Assembly: GCF_900107415.1 (NCBI RefSeq)
Contig: NZ_FNPX01000008.1
Location: 1-64,000 of the forward strand
From: Jannaschia faecimaris
GTDB lineage: Bacteria > Pseudomonadota > Alphaproteobacteria > Rhodobacterales > Rhodobacteraceae
Reading direction: 5' to 3'
Length of the DNA stretch: 64,000 nucleotides
Part shown: positions 44,025 to 52,601 of the stretch, in pieces
How positions within the stretch are numbered: position 1 is the first letter of the stretch
Layout: every line of letters begins with the position of its first letter
Notes under the pieces: model-generated
What the model saw: the letters and a program-made list of their open reading frames with translations, nothing else
Database searches by the model: none
What the model was told of the DNA's origin: nothing
Made by a program: the position numbers and the translations under genes

Positions 44025-46484
44025 CTAGCGAGCCGGGTTCAGAACAGTCACGCCCACGGCCCCCGCGCGCGCCAACTCCGGATCGAGCGTCATCGGGATG
44101 TATTCACCGCGCCGCCACAACTCCCCAAGATCGTCGTAGTGTTTTGACAGCGGGTGCCCCGACTGGCCGGTGGACGTGATGAAGACGCTGCTTTCCGGAT
44201 CGGCAAAGTCATATACTCCGCGATAGGTGGCCGCGTGAACGTTCAGGAAGGGGGCCGGCAATGCGCCCCCCGTGCGTCCACGTTGCAGCGTGTGATCGCC
44301 GCCCGAGGTCGACTGGCGGATGTTCACCACCAGGCCCAGGATCGGAATATCGCCCAGTACGGTGTGGTCGGAGCGCGCCTGATGGGCGTCGCCCCAACGC
44401 CAGGTCTCGACCCGCGCGCCATAGGTGTCTTCAAGGAACTGCAATGCATCGTCCAGCGATTGGCGGGCGATGTCGGTGCAGGTTTCCGGTTGGGTCGACT
44501 GTATCACGTCGCACCAGGCCGAGGCCCCCCCGATGTCGCGGAAAACCCGCTCTACGAACAGCGGCTCCATTCTGGGATATTCGGCGGCGAGCGGGCCGAG
44601 GTCATCACGGATCAGCCGTTGCTGCAAAGAGCGCATCCACGCGGCGTAGATCAACGGCTCTGGCAGGTGTTCCGACATCTCGCCGTTCCATGCCGCCAGC
44701 AGTTCCAGCGCAACCTGGCGACGGCGTTCCGGCGTGCCCGCGGGGGCAGCATCGCCGGTAAACCATAAATCACGCCCGATCAGGGGCAAAAGGCTGCGCG
44801 CGGCGGTCGAGACGGTGTCCAGTTGAGCTTCGATCAGGCTTTCGCGGGTGTGGACGCTGCGTGCCTGCATCAGACGTTCCATTCGCTGGACCCGCTGGCT
44901 GTCTCCCCACCAGTGGCTAATGTGATCGGGGAAAAACGCATCGGTTGTCTTGTTGTTGGTATTGCCCAGCAGGCCCCCGTCGGGATCGGCCCAAACGGGA
45001 TTGCTGTCGGCAGGCTTCAGCCCGCCCCAATGGTTGACTGCAATCCAACCTGGAACCGGGATCCGGCCTTCGGATTGCTGCAGCTCATTACGATCGGGCT
45101 GGCGACCCATGATGGTTATCGCAATACGGTCACCGTCCGTCAGCATCAGGTTCTGGGCGGGGGCCACGAAATGCCGGGCAGCGGCAAGTCCCGCTTCGAC
45201 ATCGCCGGCGCGCATCAGTTCCAGGCCCGTGCGCATGGAGGTGTCGTCCTCGGCCAGCGCAGTCCAGGCGAGCGCGGCCACATGCCCTTGGGGCGTGACA
45301 GTGCCGAGATCGAACTGCCGGCCGGTCAGAACGGGTCCGTTTACGGTGCGCCGCAGGGTGAGGGTGATCGGCTCTGCGTCCTTGATCGTCACGATCGTGC
45401 GTTCCGTTTCGAAGTCGGCCCAGCCGTCGGGGGTGCGATATTGGGTGCTGTCCTCGGGGTTGAGCTGCTCGATCATGACGTCCTGATCGTCCATGTAGGC
45501 TGACGTTAAACCCCAGCCCAGGCGCGCCGTCCGCCCAAGAAGTATGATCGGCATGCCGGGGATCGTACCGCCGATGGCACCGCCCGTCGTCAGTTCCAGC
45601 CGTGCCAGATACCACAGCGTCGGTGCCGTAAGGCCCAGGTGAGGATCGTTGGCTAGCAACGCGCCGCCGGCCGCCGCGCGGTCGGGTGCCACGGCAAAGG
45701 CATTCGACGCCCCGGCCAGATCACGCGGCGGGACGGGCCATAGGAAAGGGTCGCGCTTGTCGGCGTCGGCGAATTGCCTGGACCGGAGCGATGGGAACAG
45801 ATCGCCCGCCAAAACCACTTTGCCGTCGCCAGGCAAATCCGGGTGCAGGTCGCGAAGCCGTGCCTCCTCCAGCACGAGGGAGGCGCGGGCGCGCAGAACT
45901 TCCTCCTCGACATGGCCCGAGAGCTGCAACGCCATCAGCTTGACGATGGCCAGGCTGTCCGCAGGTTGCCAAGGGGCGACCTGAGGCGAAAACAGGAAGA
46001 ATTCGGGCGCGCCTCGGCCCGAAGCCTCGGCGTTGATGACCTTGATCCGGGCGTTCACCCCCCGCGCGTAAGCCTCCAACATGGCAAGGCTTTCGGAGTC
46101 GAGCGCATCGACCGAGCGGACGGCGGCGCGGTATAAACCCAGACGAAGCAGCAATTCGTCCGTGCGCACGGTCCGTTGGCCGAAGATCTCCGACAATTTG
46201 CCCTGCGCGGTGCGCCGCAGCAGCGTCATTTGCCACAGTCGGTCCTGTGCATGGGCATAGCCGAGGCCGAAAAATACGTCCGCGTCCGTTTCCCCGAAAA
46301 TATGGGGTACGTTGTGGGTGTTGCGTACGATTTCCACCGGGGCGGACAGGCCTGCGACGGTCTCGGTCGCATCATAGTCGGGCAGACTGCGCCCGGCCAG
46401 CCAATACACGGCCAACACCGAGAGACCCGCCAGAAGCAGGGCCGCGGTCACGATACGGAATGTCCAGCGGAACAAACGCTCCAT
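44025..46484 (-). CDS. Penicillin-acylase-family N-terminal nucleophile hydrolase
   Basis: An 819-residue precursor of the Ntn amidase family (penicillin G acylase, AHL acylase PvdQ, cephalosporin acylase). The N-terminus has a signal anchor (TFRIVTAALLLAGLSVLAVYW). VEIVRNTHNVPHIFGETDADVFFGLGYAHAQDRLWQM is the alpha-subunit hallmark. The self-cleavage site and nucleophile is Ser260 in LAGASNAFAV; the beta part contains LANDPHLGLTAPTLWYLARL and the conserved Asn in LLGNTNNKTTDAFF. It is divergent from the dehydrogenase at 46582. The substrate is unknown; acyl-homoserine lactone or another amide is possible. The ATG at 46484 has GGGTAGC upstream. Confidence 0.92.
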   Translation of the reverse strand: MERLFRWTFRIVTAALLLAGLSVLAVYWLAGRSLPDYDATETVAGLSAPVEIVRNTHNVPHIFGETDADVFFGLGYAHAQDRLWQMTLLRRTAQGKLSEIFGQRTVRTDELLLRLGLYRAAVRSVDALDSESLAMLEAYARGVNARIKVINAEASGRGAPEFFLFSPQVAPWQPADSLAIVKLMALQLSGHVEEEVLRARASLVLEEARLRDLHPDLPGDGKVVLAGDLFPSLRSRQFADADKRDPFLWPVPPRDLAGASNAFAVAPDRAAAGGALLANDPHLGLTAPTLWYLARLELTTGGAIGGTIPGMPIILLGRTARLGWGLTSAYMDDQDVMIEQLNPEDSTQYRTPDGWADFETERTIVTIKDAEPITLTLRRTVNGPVLTGRQFDLGTVTPQGHVAALAWTALAEDDTSMRTGLELMRAGDVEAGLAAARHFVAPAQNLMLTDGDRIAITIMGRQPDRNELQQSEGRIPVPGWIAVNHWGGLKPADSNPVWADPDGGLLGNTNNKTTDAFFPDHISHWWGDSQRVQRMERLMQARSVHTRESLIEAQLDTVSTAARSLLPLIGRDLWFTGDAAPAGTPERRRQVALELLAAWNGEMSEHLPEPLIYAAWMRSLQQRLIRDDLGPLAAEYPRMEPLFVERVFRDIGGASAWCDVIQSTQPETCTDIARQSLDDALQFLEDTYGARVETWRWGDAHQARSDHTVLGDIPILGLVVNIRQSTSGGDHTLQRGRTGGALPAPFLNVHAATYRGVYDFADPESSVFITSTGQSGHPLSKHYDDLGELWRRGEYIPMTLDPELARAGAVGVTVLNPAR

Positions 46485-46581
46485 GCTACCCTTTCCTGAA
46501 CCCATCGAGCGGGCTTGTGTTGACCCTTGTCGTCTGGGCCGATCTAACCCCCGGAGCGAATGGATGCAAAGGGAGGTCGGC

Positions 46582-47457
46582 ATGGCGAACGTGGCGTTTT
46601 TGGGAATGGGCGTGATGGGTGCCCCGATGGCAGGACATCTGGCGGCAGCGGGTCATGCGGTGACCGTCTTCAACCGCACAGCGGCCAAGGCCGAATCCTG
46701 GGTCGCAGATCACAAAGGCAAAGCCGCGACAACCCCGCGCGAGGCGGCCCTGGGCTGCGAGATCGTGATGGCCTGCGTAGGCAACGACGACGACCTGCGC
46801 GGGGTCTGTCTCGGCGACGATGGGGCGTTCGCGGGAATGACCGAGGGGTCGCTCTTCATCGACCACACGACCGTCTCCGCCGAGGTGACGCGCGAATTGG
46901 CCGCCGCCGCCGTCGAAAAGGGCATCGCATGGGTTGATGCCCCCGTGTCGGGCGGTCAGGCGGGGGCCGAGAATGGACAGTTGGTGATCATGTGCGGCGG
47001 CGCGCAGGAGGATTACGACCGAGCGGAGCCGGTGATGGCCGCGTTCGCCAAGCTGAGTCAGCGCATGGGCGATGTGGGTGCGGGGCAGCTTACGAAGATG
47101 GTCAACCAGATCTGCATCGCGGGGCTGATGCAGGGACTTTCGGAGGCGATGAACTTCGCACAGAAGGCCGGTCTGGACGGCGAAGCGGTGGTCGATGTGA
47201 TCCAGGGCGGGGCGGCCGGAAGCTGGCAAATGGTTAATAGACACAAGACGATGCTGGCCGGTGAATATGAACACGGGTTCGCCGTCGACTGGATGCGCAA
47301 GGACTTGGCGATCTGTCTTGCTGAAGCTGAGAACGTGGGCGCGTCGCTGCCGGGAACGGCGCTGATCGACCAGTACTACAAGGACGTGCAGGCCATGGGG
47401 GGCGGGCGCTGGGACACGTCGTCGCTTATGGCGCGGTTGAAGAAACTCAGCGACTGA
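46582..47457 (+). CDS. NAD(P)-dependent beta-hydroxyacid dehydrogenase (3-hydroxyisobutyrate dehydrogenase family)
   Basis: A 291-residue cytoplasmic enzyme. It has the dinucleotide loop AFLGMGVMGAPMAGHL, an HTTVSAEVTREL block, the substrate loop DAPVSGGQAGAENGQL and the catalytic Lys172 in LTKMVNQICIAG. NRT after the second strand suggests NADP rather than NAD. The family includes 3-hydroxyisobutyrate, tartronate-semialdehyde and gamma-hydroxybutyrate enzymes; the exact substrate cannot be fixed. GGGAGGT supports the ATG at 46582. A copy of its C-terminal part lies at 48511. Confidence 0.88.
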   Translation: MANVAFLGMGVMGAPMAGHLAAAGHAVTVFNRTAAKAESWVADHKGKAATTPREAALGCEIVMACVGNDDDLRGVCLGDDGAFAGMTEGSLFIDHTTVSAEVTRELAAAAVEKGIAWVDAPVSGGQAGAENGQLVIMCGGAQEDYDRAEPVMAAFAKLSQRMGDVGAGQLTKMVNQICIAGLMQGLSEAMNFAQKAGLDGEAVVDVIQGGAAGSWQMVNRHKTMLAGEYEHGFAVDWMRKDLAICLAEAENVGASLPGTALIDQYYKDVQAMGGGRWDTSSLMARLKKLSD

Positions 47458-47853
47458 TCGACGTCGGAGGCGCGGGTGACCCACGGGTGATCCGCGTCGG
47501 ACGTGCCGCGCGTTAGCCGTTTGCCAAATGCTCACGCTCAGCTTGCCCTTTCGATGACACCGAAAGGGGCGAACATGGCGACGAAATCAGCGCAGAAACA
47601 AACCTCGGAAATGTTCGCGATGATGATGTGGTTCCAATGGGACATGGCACGCGACGTGACGCGCGCCGGAGGATTGGCGACAGGTCTGGCAAAACCGCAG
47701 CCAGAAAAAACGCAAGGTGATCCTGTATGTCGAGGAGGACGCCGACAAGCTCTTCCGCTCGATGGGGGCGGGAATGGGGCCTTCGCTGCACTGAATACGA
47801 TCGGCTGCGCCACACAGGAAGTGGAGTTTGAATCGTTCCGCGGACAAGCCTAA
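47166..47853 (+). repeat. Segmental duplication, left copy
   Basis: The stretch from the C-terminal half of the dehydrogenase gene through the broken BrnA-like gene is repeated at 48511-49203 with an offset of 1345 bases at the start. The copies differ by point changes and by two deletions: 78 bases lost in the right copy after 48694, and 11 bases lost in the left copy after 47667. Confidence 0.85.
47575..47853 (+). pseudogene. Broken copy of the BrnA-like antitoxin-type gene
   Basis: It starts MATKSAQKQTSEMFAMMM like the intact gene at 48841, but an 11-base deletion after 47667 (the sequence gagcgggtgcc in the other copy) shifts the frame, and the ribbon-helix-helix part is translated out of frame. 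The 3' end also diverges from the other copy after about 47784. Confidence 0.8.
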
Positions 47854-47945
47854 ATCCGCAAATCGGTCATTAAGCCTCCTGGTTATGACGCACGCGAATT
47901 AAATGTCAGGCGACCGCAGGCCAAGACAGGCGGGATCATCGTGAC

Positions 47946-48176
47946 TCAGGGCAGGGCTAGAAGGAGCGCGAGGATCCCGGCCCCCATGACGCTGTAGACT
48001 GGCAAGGCCCAGATCAGCGACAAATTTCCTGTCAGCACCAAAATTAGAGTGATGCAGAACGATAGAGGAGCCGCCACAATCGCGGCAGCCATTCCACTAC
48101 GCTTGGATCGGCGTGGAATAGGCGTTGCCCGCCGGGGTTTGGCGGAAACTTTTTGTTTTGCCAGCAACGTGTTCAT
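47946..48176 (-). CDS. Small two-helix membrane protein
   Basis: The 76-residue product has a strongly basic N-terminus (KQKVSAKPRRATPIPRRSKR) and two helices, about 33-52 (IVAAPLSFCITLILVLTG) and about 56-75 (LIWALPVYSVMGAGILALLL). GGAG lies five bases before the ATG at 48176, which favours it over the GTG at 48179. It lies between the two copies of the duplication and is not itself duplicated. Function unknown. Confidence 0.55.
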   Translation of the reverse strand: MNTLLAKQKVSAKPRRATPIPRRSKRSGMAAAIVAAPLSFCITLILVLTGNLSLIWALPVYSVMGAGILALLLALP

Positions 48177-48510
48177 CACAACTCCGGATAGAATATGGAT
48201 AAGCGCAGTTTATCCAGCGGAATTCGCTTTAGCATTTAAACGTGTGGCAAATTTGCTTGGAAATAGGCTGAGGCCAGTTCAGTTGGTCGGCCAACGGGTC
48301 TAGCGATAACCACACTAGCATTAACAAAGAAGACTGCGAAATCTCTCAGCAAAGTAGGACTACGGCAATAGACCGGATCCATCGGATCATGTACCGCCAA
48401 ATGCAACCACCGGTGTGCCTGTCACCCTTGTGTGATCCAGGCACACAGTCAAAACCCAACAAGCCGACATTCAGGCCAAGCCCGGCGAGTGGCAGCAACG
48501 AACCCTATGG

Positions 48511-48737
48511 GGCCGGACTGAACGGCGAAGCGGTGGTCGATGTGATACAGGGCGGGGTGGCCGGAAGCTGGCAAATGGTCAATAGGCACAAGACGAAGCT
48601 GGCTGGTGAATTTGAACACGGGTTCGCCGTCGACTGGATGCGCAAGGACTTGGCGATCTGCCTCGCTGAAGCTGAGAACGTGGGCGCGTCGCTGATGGCG
48701 CGGTGTGGAAACGTGGCGAGTGATCGACGTCGGATGC
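48511..48737 (+). pseudogene. Duplicated C-terminal fragment of the dehydrogenase gene
   Basis: The frame reads AGLNGEAVVDVIQGGVAGSW, then VNRHKT and DWMRKDLAICLAEAENVGASL, almost identical to residues about 195-255 of the enzyme at 46582. It lacks the cofactor domain. After 48694 it jumps to the copy of 47428, so 78 bases are missing; short direct repeats cgtcgct at both edges in the parent suggest deletion by slippage. Confidence 0.85.
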
Positions 48738-48840
48738 ACGGGTGACCCACGGGTGATCCGCGTCGGACGTGCCGCGCATTAACCGTTTGCCAAGTGCTCA
48801 CGCTCAGCTTGCCCTTTCGATGACACCAAAAGGGGCGACC

Positions 48841-49203
48841 ATGGCGACGAAATCAGCGCAGAAACAAACCTCGGAAATGATCGCGATGATGATGCGGTTC
48901 CAATGGGACATGGCACACGCCGCGACGCGCGCCGAGCGGGTGCCGGAGGATTGGCGACAGGTCTGGCAAAACCGCAGCCAGAAAAAACGCAAGGTGAGCC
49001 TGTATGTCGACGAGGACGTCTACAAGCTCTTCCGCTCGATGGGGGCGGGAATGGGGCCGCGCATGAATACGGTCCTGAGCGCCTTCGTGCGCGCCCGGCT
49101 GGCGGGCCTGCTGGAAGGCGAGGACCTGGTCGTCGAGGCGCGCGAGGCTTGGATGGGTAAGCCGAAGCCCACGGTAGGGGAGATCATGGCGCGGTTAGAG
49201 TGA
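48841..49203 (+). CDS. BrnA-like (ribbon-helix-helix) antitoxin-type protein, no toxin partner
   Basis: A 120-residue protein. The C-terminal part KKRKVSLYVDEDVYKLFRSM, then GMGPRMNTVLSAFVRARL, has the beta-strand then two-helix pattern of BrnA/RHH antitoxins, where the strand binds DNA. The N-terminal half (MATKSAQKQTSEMIAMMMRF) is extra. A BrnT-type toxin should lie directly upstream, but only the dehydrogenase fragment is there, so it is an orphan regulator or a stand-alone member. AGGGG precedes the ATG. It is the intact copy of the duplicated pair. Confidence 0.6.
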   Translation: MATKSAQKQTSEMIAMMMRFQWDMAHAATRAERVPEDWRQVWQNRSQKKRKVSLYVDEDVYKLFRSMGAGMGPRMNTVLSAFVRARLAGLLEGEDLVVEAREAWMGKPKPTVGEIMARLE

Positions 49204-49401
49204 GGCGTGCATCAAGGCGGTAAGCAGACGTTTGCTGCGGTCTGTATCAAGGTCTGCCTTGCTGACGAAGCCAAGCTTGATCGCGGCAGTGCGAAGGTCG
49301 ATTCCGGCCCAATCCTGCCATTGCATGGCACTGGATGGGCCCAGTTCCTTGATCGCTTGCGCTTTGGACTTCGTTTCCTCCAGCGATGATGGCTTGCAGT
49401 T

Positions 49402-50049
49402 TCAGGCGGCTTTCGCCGCCTTCAACTGTTCCAGAATGCTGGCATAGGTCGCTGCGCCCTGTGCTCCTGTGACAAGATGCTGACGCTCGAAAATCACGGC
49501 GGGCACGCCTTGCACACCCCGGTCGGTCCAGAATCGTTCCTTTTCCCGCACAACCTCGGCGCGCTCGCCACTGTCCAGCATGGAGGAGGCGGCACTTTGA
49601 TCGAGTCCGATCTCTCCTGCCACCTCGGCCAGCACCCCGATGTCCGACACATCGCGGCGATCGGTGAAGAATGCCGCAAAAAGCGCCATCTTGGCCTCAT
49701 GCCCGCGGCCCTGATCCTCGGCCCAGTCGATCATCTGGTGCGCGCGGAAGGTGTTATACATCCGCATGTCGTCCGCGTAGTTGAAGGTGAACCCGAGTGC
49801 TGCCCCCATTTCGGTCAGCCGGGCACGGGCCTCGATGGAGCCTTCTGGCGTGGTGCCATACTTCGCCGCGAGGTGCGCGCGCAGGTTCTCGCCGTCCTCG
49901 GCCATGCCGGGGTTCAACTCAAATGGATGCCAATGCACCTCGATGTCGATGCCAGTGTCCCGGGCGGCGCTGGCAAGCTGGTGGTAGCCAATCGCGCACC
50001 AGGGGCAGACCACGTCCGAGACGATATCGACGTGAATGGGGTTGGTCAT
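49402..50049 (-). CDS. DsbA-family (FrnE-like) oxidoreductase
   Basis: A 215-residue thioredoxin-fold protein. It starts IHVDIVSDVVCPWCAIGYHQL with a CPWC redox site and contains the family motif HWHPFELNPGM and, near the end, GVQGVPAVIFERQHLVTGAQ with the cis-Pro loop. No signal peptide is present, so it is cytoplasmic, as FrnE-type proteins are. It is divergent from an HxlR-type regulator, which probably controls it. Possible roles are thiol repair or conjugate metabolism of electrophiles. Confidence 0.9.
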   Translation of the reverse strand: MTNPIHVDIVSDVVCPWCAIGYHQLASAARDTGIDIEVHWHPFELNPGMAEDGENLRAHLAAKYGTTPEGSIEARARLTEMGAALGFTFNYADDMRMYNTFRAHQMIDWAEDQGRGHEAKMALFAAFFTDRRDVSDIGVLAEVAGEIGLDQSAASSMLDSGERAEVVREKERFWTDRGVQGVPAVIFERQHLVTGAQGAATYASILEQLKAAKAA

Positions 50050-50175
50050 GGAGTCACTCCTTGTAGTTGGCGGCGTGGGCGGCAGTGGTCCCGCCGATCC
50101 CGAAGGCCCGAGGCCAGGGTTTGACTCGGCCGCAGCTTGACCTTTATTTGCGAAATCAAGAAAGCATAAGCAACC

Positions 50176-50194
50176 AGTATACTTTTAGTAACCT
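50176..50194. promoter_or_regulatory. Candidate HxlR-type operator
   Basis: agtatact at 50176-50183 is a perfect palindrome, and tacttttagta at 50180-50190 is an inverted TACT-N3-AGTA, close to motifs bound by HxlR/YodB-type regulators. It lies 24 bases before the regulator start, between the divergent genes. Confidence 0.4.
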
Positions 50195-50217
50195 GGGTCA
50201 TCGGAGGCTCTGACAGG

Positions 50218-50592
50218 ATGGACGCAAGGGTCGAAGAAGATGCGAAGGGCCGCAGACAGGTTCATGGTGCCTGCGTCGAGCCCTGCGCCATCGAACGCGG
50301 CATGCGGATCATTGGCGGTAAATGGACCGGCTCAATCCTGTGGCACCTAAAGGATGGGCCGGTGCGCTTCAATGATCTTGCACGCATGATCGGTGGCGCA
50401 TCCAAGAAGATGATCACCGAACGTTTGCGTCAGTTGGAGGCGCAGGGTCTCGTGTCGCGGAAGGTCATGGATACCGCGCCCGTGTCCGTCCACTACGAGA
50501 TTACCGAATTGGGCCGAACCGCCCTCGGATTTCTTGATGAACTCAGAAATTGGAGCGAAACCCTGCCCTCGGGCATGAACGCGAATGACTGA
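50218..50592 (+). CDS. HxlR-family transcriptional regulator
   Basis: A 124-residue winged-helix protein. It has the CAIERGMRIIGGKWTGSILW start, the recognition-helix region RFNDLARMIGGASKKMITERLRQLE, and the wing VSRKVMDTAPVSVHYEIT. Cysteines at about 19 and 23 (GACVEPC) lie just before the first helix, where redox- or electrophile-sensing HxlR proteins carry their sensor thiol. The divergent DsbA-family gene supports a thiol-stress role; this is inferred. Confidence 0.9.
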   Translation: MDARVEEDAKGRRQVHGACVEPCAIERGMRIIGGKWTGSILWHLKDGPVRFNDLARMIGGASKKMITERLRQLEAQGLVSRKVMDTAPVSVHYEITELGRTALGFLDELRNWSETLPSGMNAND

Positions 50593-50682
50593 CGGCACCT
50601 GGGGCATGTCTCAATTCGGCTCGAAGCTGGCCTTCGACGCGTCGTGACCAAAAGACCGCTGAGGGTCGTTCAGCGCTTGAAA

Positions 50683-50708
50683 AAAGGGCGCCCTGTCGGA
50701 CGCCCTTT
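50683..50708. terminator. Bidirectional Rho-independent terminator
   Basis: aaagggcg (50683-50690) pairs with cgcccttt (50701-50708), with A-run before and T-rich sequence after. It lies between the convergent ends of the HxlR-type gene and the transporter operon. Confidence 0.8.
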
Positions 50709-50729
50709 CCCTTCGTATTAAACGGTTTC

Positions 50730-51719
50730 TCAGTTCAGCGCGGCGTCCGTGATCACTGATGTCCAGGCACCCTCGGGGGCCGCCGAGATCACCGGGTCGG
50801 AGCCGCCGGCCAGCAGGGTGTTCACCGTGCGCTGGTAGTCGGCCTCGTCCAGCGAACCGTCGGAACCGGCGGTCAGCTTGGCGATTTCTTCCATCATGCG
50901 CAGTTGCGCGGCCTCGGTCTGGGCACCGGTCTCATCGTTTTCGATGATGATCTCGGCGGCCTCGGCGGGGTTGGCCTCGGCGTATTTCCAGCCCTCCATC
51001 GAAGCGCGGACGAAGCGGGTCATCTTGTCGACGAAGGCCGGGTCTTCGAGGTTTTCCTCCAGCACCCAGATGCCATCTTCCAGTGTGGCGACGCCCATAT
51101 CCTCGTACTTGAAGGTCACGAGTTCATCTGGGGAGACGCCCGCGTCCAGCACCTGACCGTATTCGTTGTAGGTCATGGTGGAGATGCAGTCGGCCTGGCG
51201 TTGCAGCAGGGGATCGACGTTGAAGCCCTGCTTGAGGACGGTCACGCCATCCTCGCCACCGTCGGTCGAGATGCCTTCCTGCGACATCCACGACAAGAAA
51301 GGGTATTCGTTTCCGAAGAACCAGACACCGATGGTCTTGCCCTTGAAATCCTGCGGGCCGGTGATGCCGGTGTCCTTCCAGCAGGTCAGCATAAGGCCCG
51401 AGGTCTTGAAGGGTTGGGCGATGTTGACGACCGGCAGGCCCTTCTCGCGCGCCGAGAGGGCCGAGGGCATCCAGTTGAGCATCGCGTCGGCACCGCCACC
51501 GGCCAGAACCTGTGGGGGCGCGATGTCGGGGCCGCCGGGCAGGATGGTCACATCGAGGCCTTCCTCCTCGTAGAAGCCCTTGTCCTTGGCGACGTAGTAG
51601 CCGGCGAACTGGGCCTGCGTGACCCACTGCAATTGCAGGGTCACGGTATTGGCGTGGCCATCGGCCATCGCAGGGGCGGCAAGGGCCGTGAGGGCCGTGG
51701 CTGCTATTAGGTGCTTCAT
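50730..51719 (-). CDS. Periplasmic binding protein, THI5/NMT1 type (pyrimidine-type ABC transporter)
   Basis: A 329-residue exported protein with signal peptide MKHLIAATALTALAAPAMAD. The mature start VTLQLQWVTQAQFAGYYVAKDKGFYEEEGLDV and GGPDIAPPQVLAGGGADAML are typical of THI5/NMT1-like proteins that bind pyrimidines such as hydroxymethylpyrimidine. GVWFFGNEYPFLSWM follows at the hinge. It is the last gene of the operon that also encodes dihydropyrimidinase, so uracil/thymine or a related base is the likely ligand (inference). Confidence 0.88.
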   Translation of the reverse strand: MKHLIAATALTALAAPAMADGHANTVTLQLQWVTQAQFAGYYVAKDKGFYEEEGLDVTILPGGPDIAPPQVLAGGGADAMLNWMPSALSAREKGLPVVNIAQPFKTSGLMLTCWKDTGITGPQDFKGKTIGVWFFGNEYPFLSWMSQEGISTDGGEDGVTVLKQGFNVDPLLQRQADCISTMTYNEYGQVLDAGVSPDELVTFKYEDMGVATLEDGIWVLEENLEDPAFVDKMTRFVRASMEGWKYAEANPAEAAEIIIENDETGAQTEAAQLRMMEEIAKLTAGSDGSLDEADYQRTVNTLLAGGSDPVISAAPEGAWTSVITDAALN

Positions 51720-51767
51720 GTCTCTCTCCGTTGGTTGGGCCGGTCGGCCCGTTAATGCGGGGCGGGT

Positions 51768-52601
51768 TCAGGCCCGTCCTCGCTGTGATGGGTGCCAGAA
51801 GGTCAGCCGTTTTTCGAGCAGGGCAATCGCCCCGTACCACAGGCTGCCGGTGATGGCTGCAACGACGATAGCGGCCCAAACAACGGGCAGGTTCAAGCGT
51901 CCGACCTCGGTCGAGATACGAAAGCCGATACCATAGGTCGGGCTGCCGAAGAATTCGGCGACGATCGCGCCGATCAGCGCAAGGGTCGTCGCGATCTTCA
52001 GGCCGTTGAAGATGAAGGGGAGGGCGGCCACTGCCTTGAGGTAGCGCAGCTCCTGCCTGGGGGCGGCACCGTATGTGCGCATGAGGTCGCGCTGCATGGC
52101 TGTCGTGTCGGCCAGCCCCGCGACGGTGTTCACAAGGACCGGGAAGAAAACCATGACGACGACGACCGCAGCCTTACTCTCCCATCCGAAGCCGAACCAC
52201 ATTACCAGGATGGGCGCGGTGCCAACGATGGGCAGCGCGGCGACGAAATTGCCGACGGGCAGCAGACCCCGGCGCAGGAAGTCCGAGCGCGCGACCAGCA
52301 GGGCGGTCGCAATGCCAGCCGCACAGCCCATAAGCCAGCCGCCAAACGCGCCCTTGAAGACAGTCTGGATCCAGTCGCCACGCAGGGTTTCCGCATTCTG
52401 CGTGAGGGCTACGGCAATGGATGTGGGCGCGGGCAGGATGACGGCCGGGATATCGAAGAGGCGCGTGGCCATTTCCCAAAGGATCAGGAGGGTCAAACCG
52501 AACAGGAGCGGGGCAGCCCAACTGCCGATCGCGCTGCGGGCGACGCGAACGTTTGCCGCCCAGAGCGCGGCCCAGACGCCGAGGAGCGCAAGGCCGCTCA
52601 T
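51768..52601 (-). CDS. ABC transporter permease, SsuC/ThiX type (second of two)
   Basis: A 277-residue membrane protein with about six helices. The cytoplasmic EAA loop is visible as RTYGAAPRQELRYLKAVAALPFIFNGLKIATTLALIG, followed by VAEFFGSPTYGIGFRI. The ATG at 52601 overlaps the previous permease stop (ATGA), which sets the start despite an open frame to 53465. Together with the permease at 52598 it forms a heterodimeric channel. Confidence 0.88.
   Translation of the reverse strand: MSGLALLGVWAALWAANVRVARSAIGSWAAPLLFGLTLLILWEMATRLFDIPAVILPAPTSIAVALTQNAETLRGDWIQTVFKGAFGGWLMGCAAGIATALLVARSDFLRRGLLPVGNFVAALPIVGTAPILVMWFGFGWESKAAVVVVMVFFPVLVNTVAGLADTTAMQRDLMRTYGAAPRQELRYLKAVAALPFIFNGLKIATTLALIGAIVAEFFGSPTYGIGFRISTEVGRLNLPVVWAAIVVAAITGSLWYGAIALLEKRLTFWHPSQRGRA

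Larger units (their letters stand above)
48511..49203 (+). repeat. Segmental duplication, right copy
   Basis: Counterpart of 47166-47853. It contains the truncated dehydrogenase piece and the intact BrnA-like gene. About 650 bases of unrelated sequence with the small membrane-protein gene separate the copies. Confidence 0.85.
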
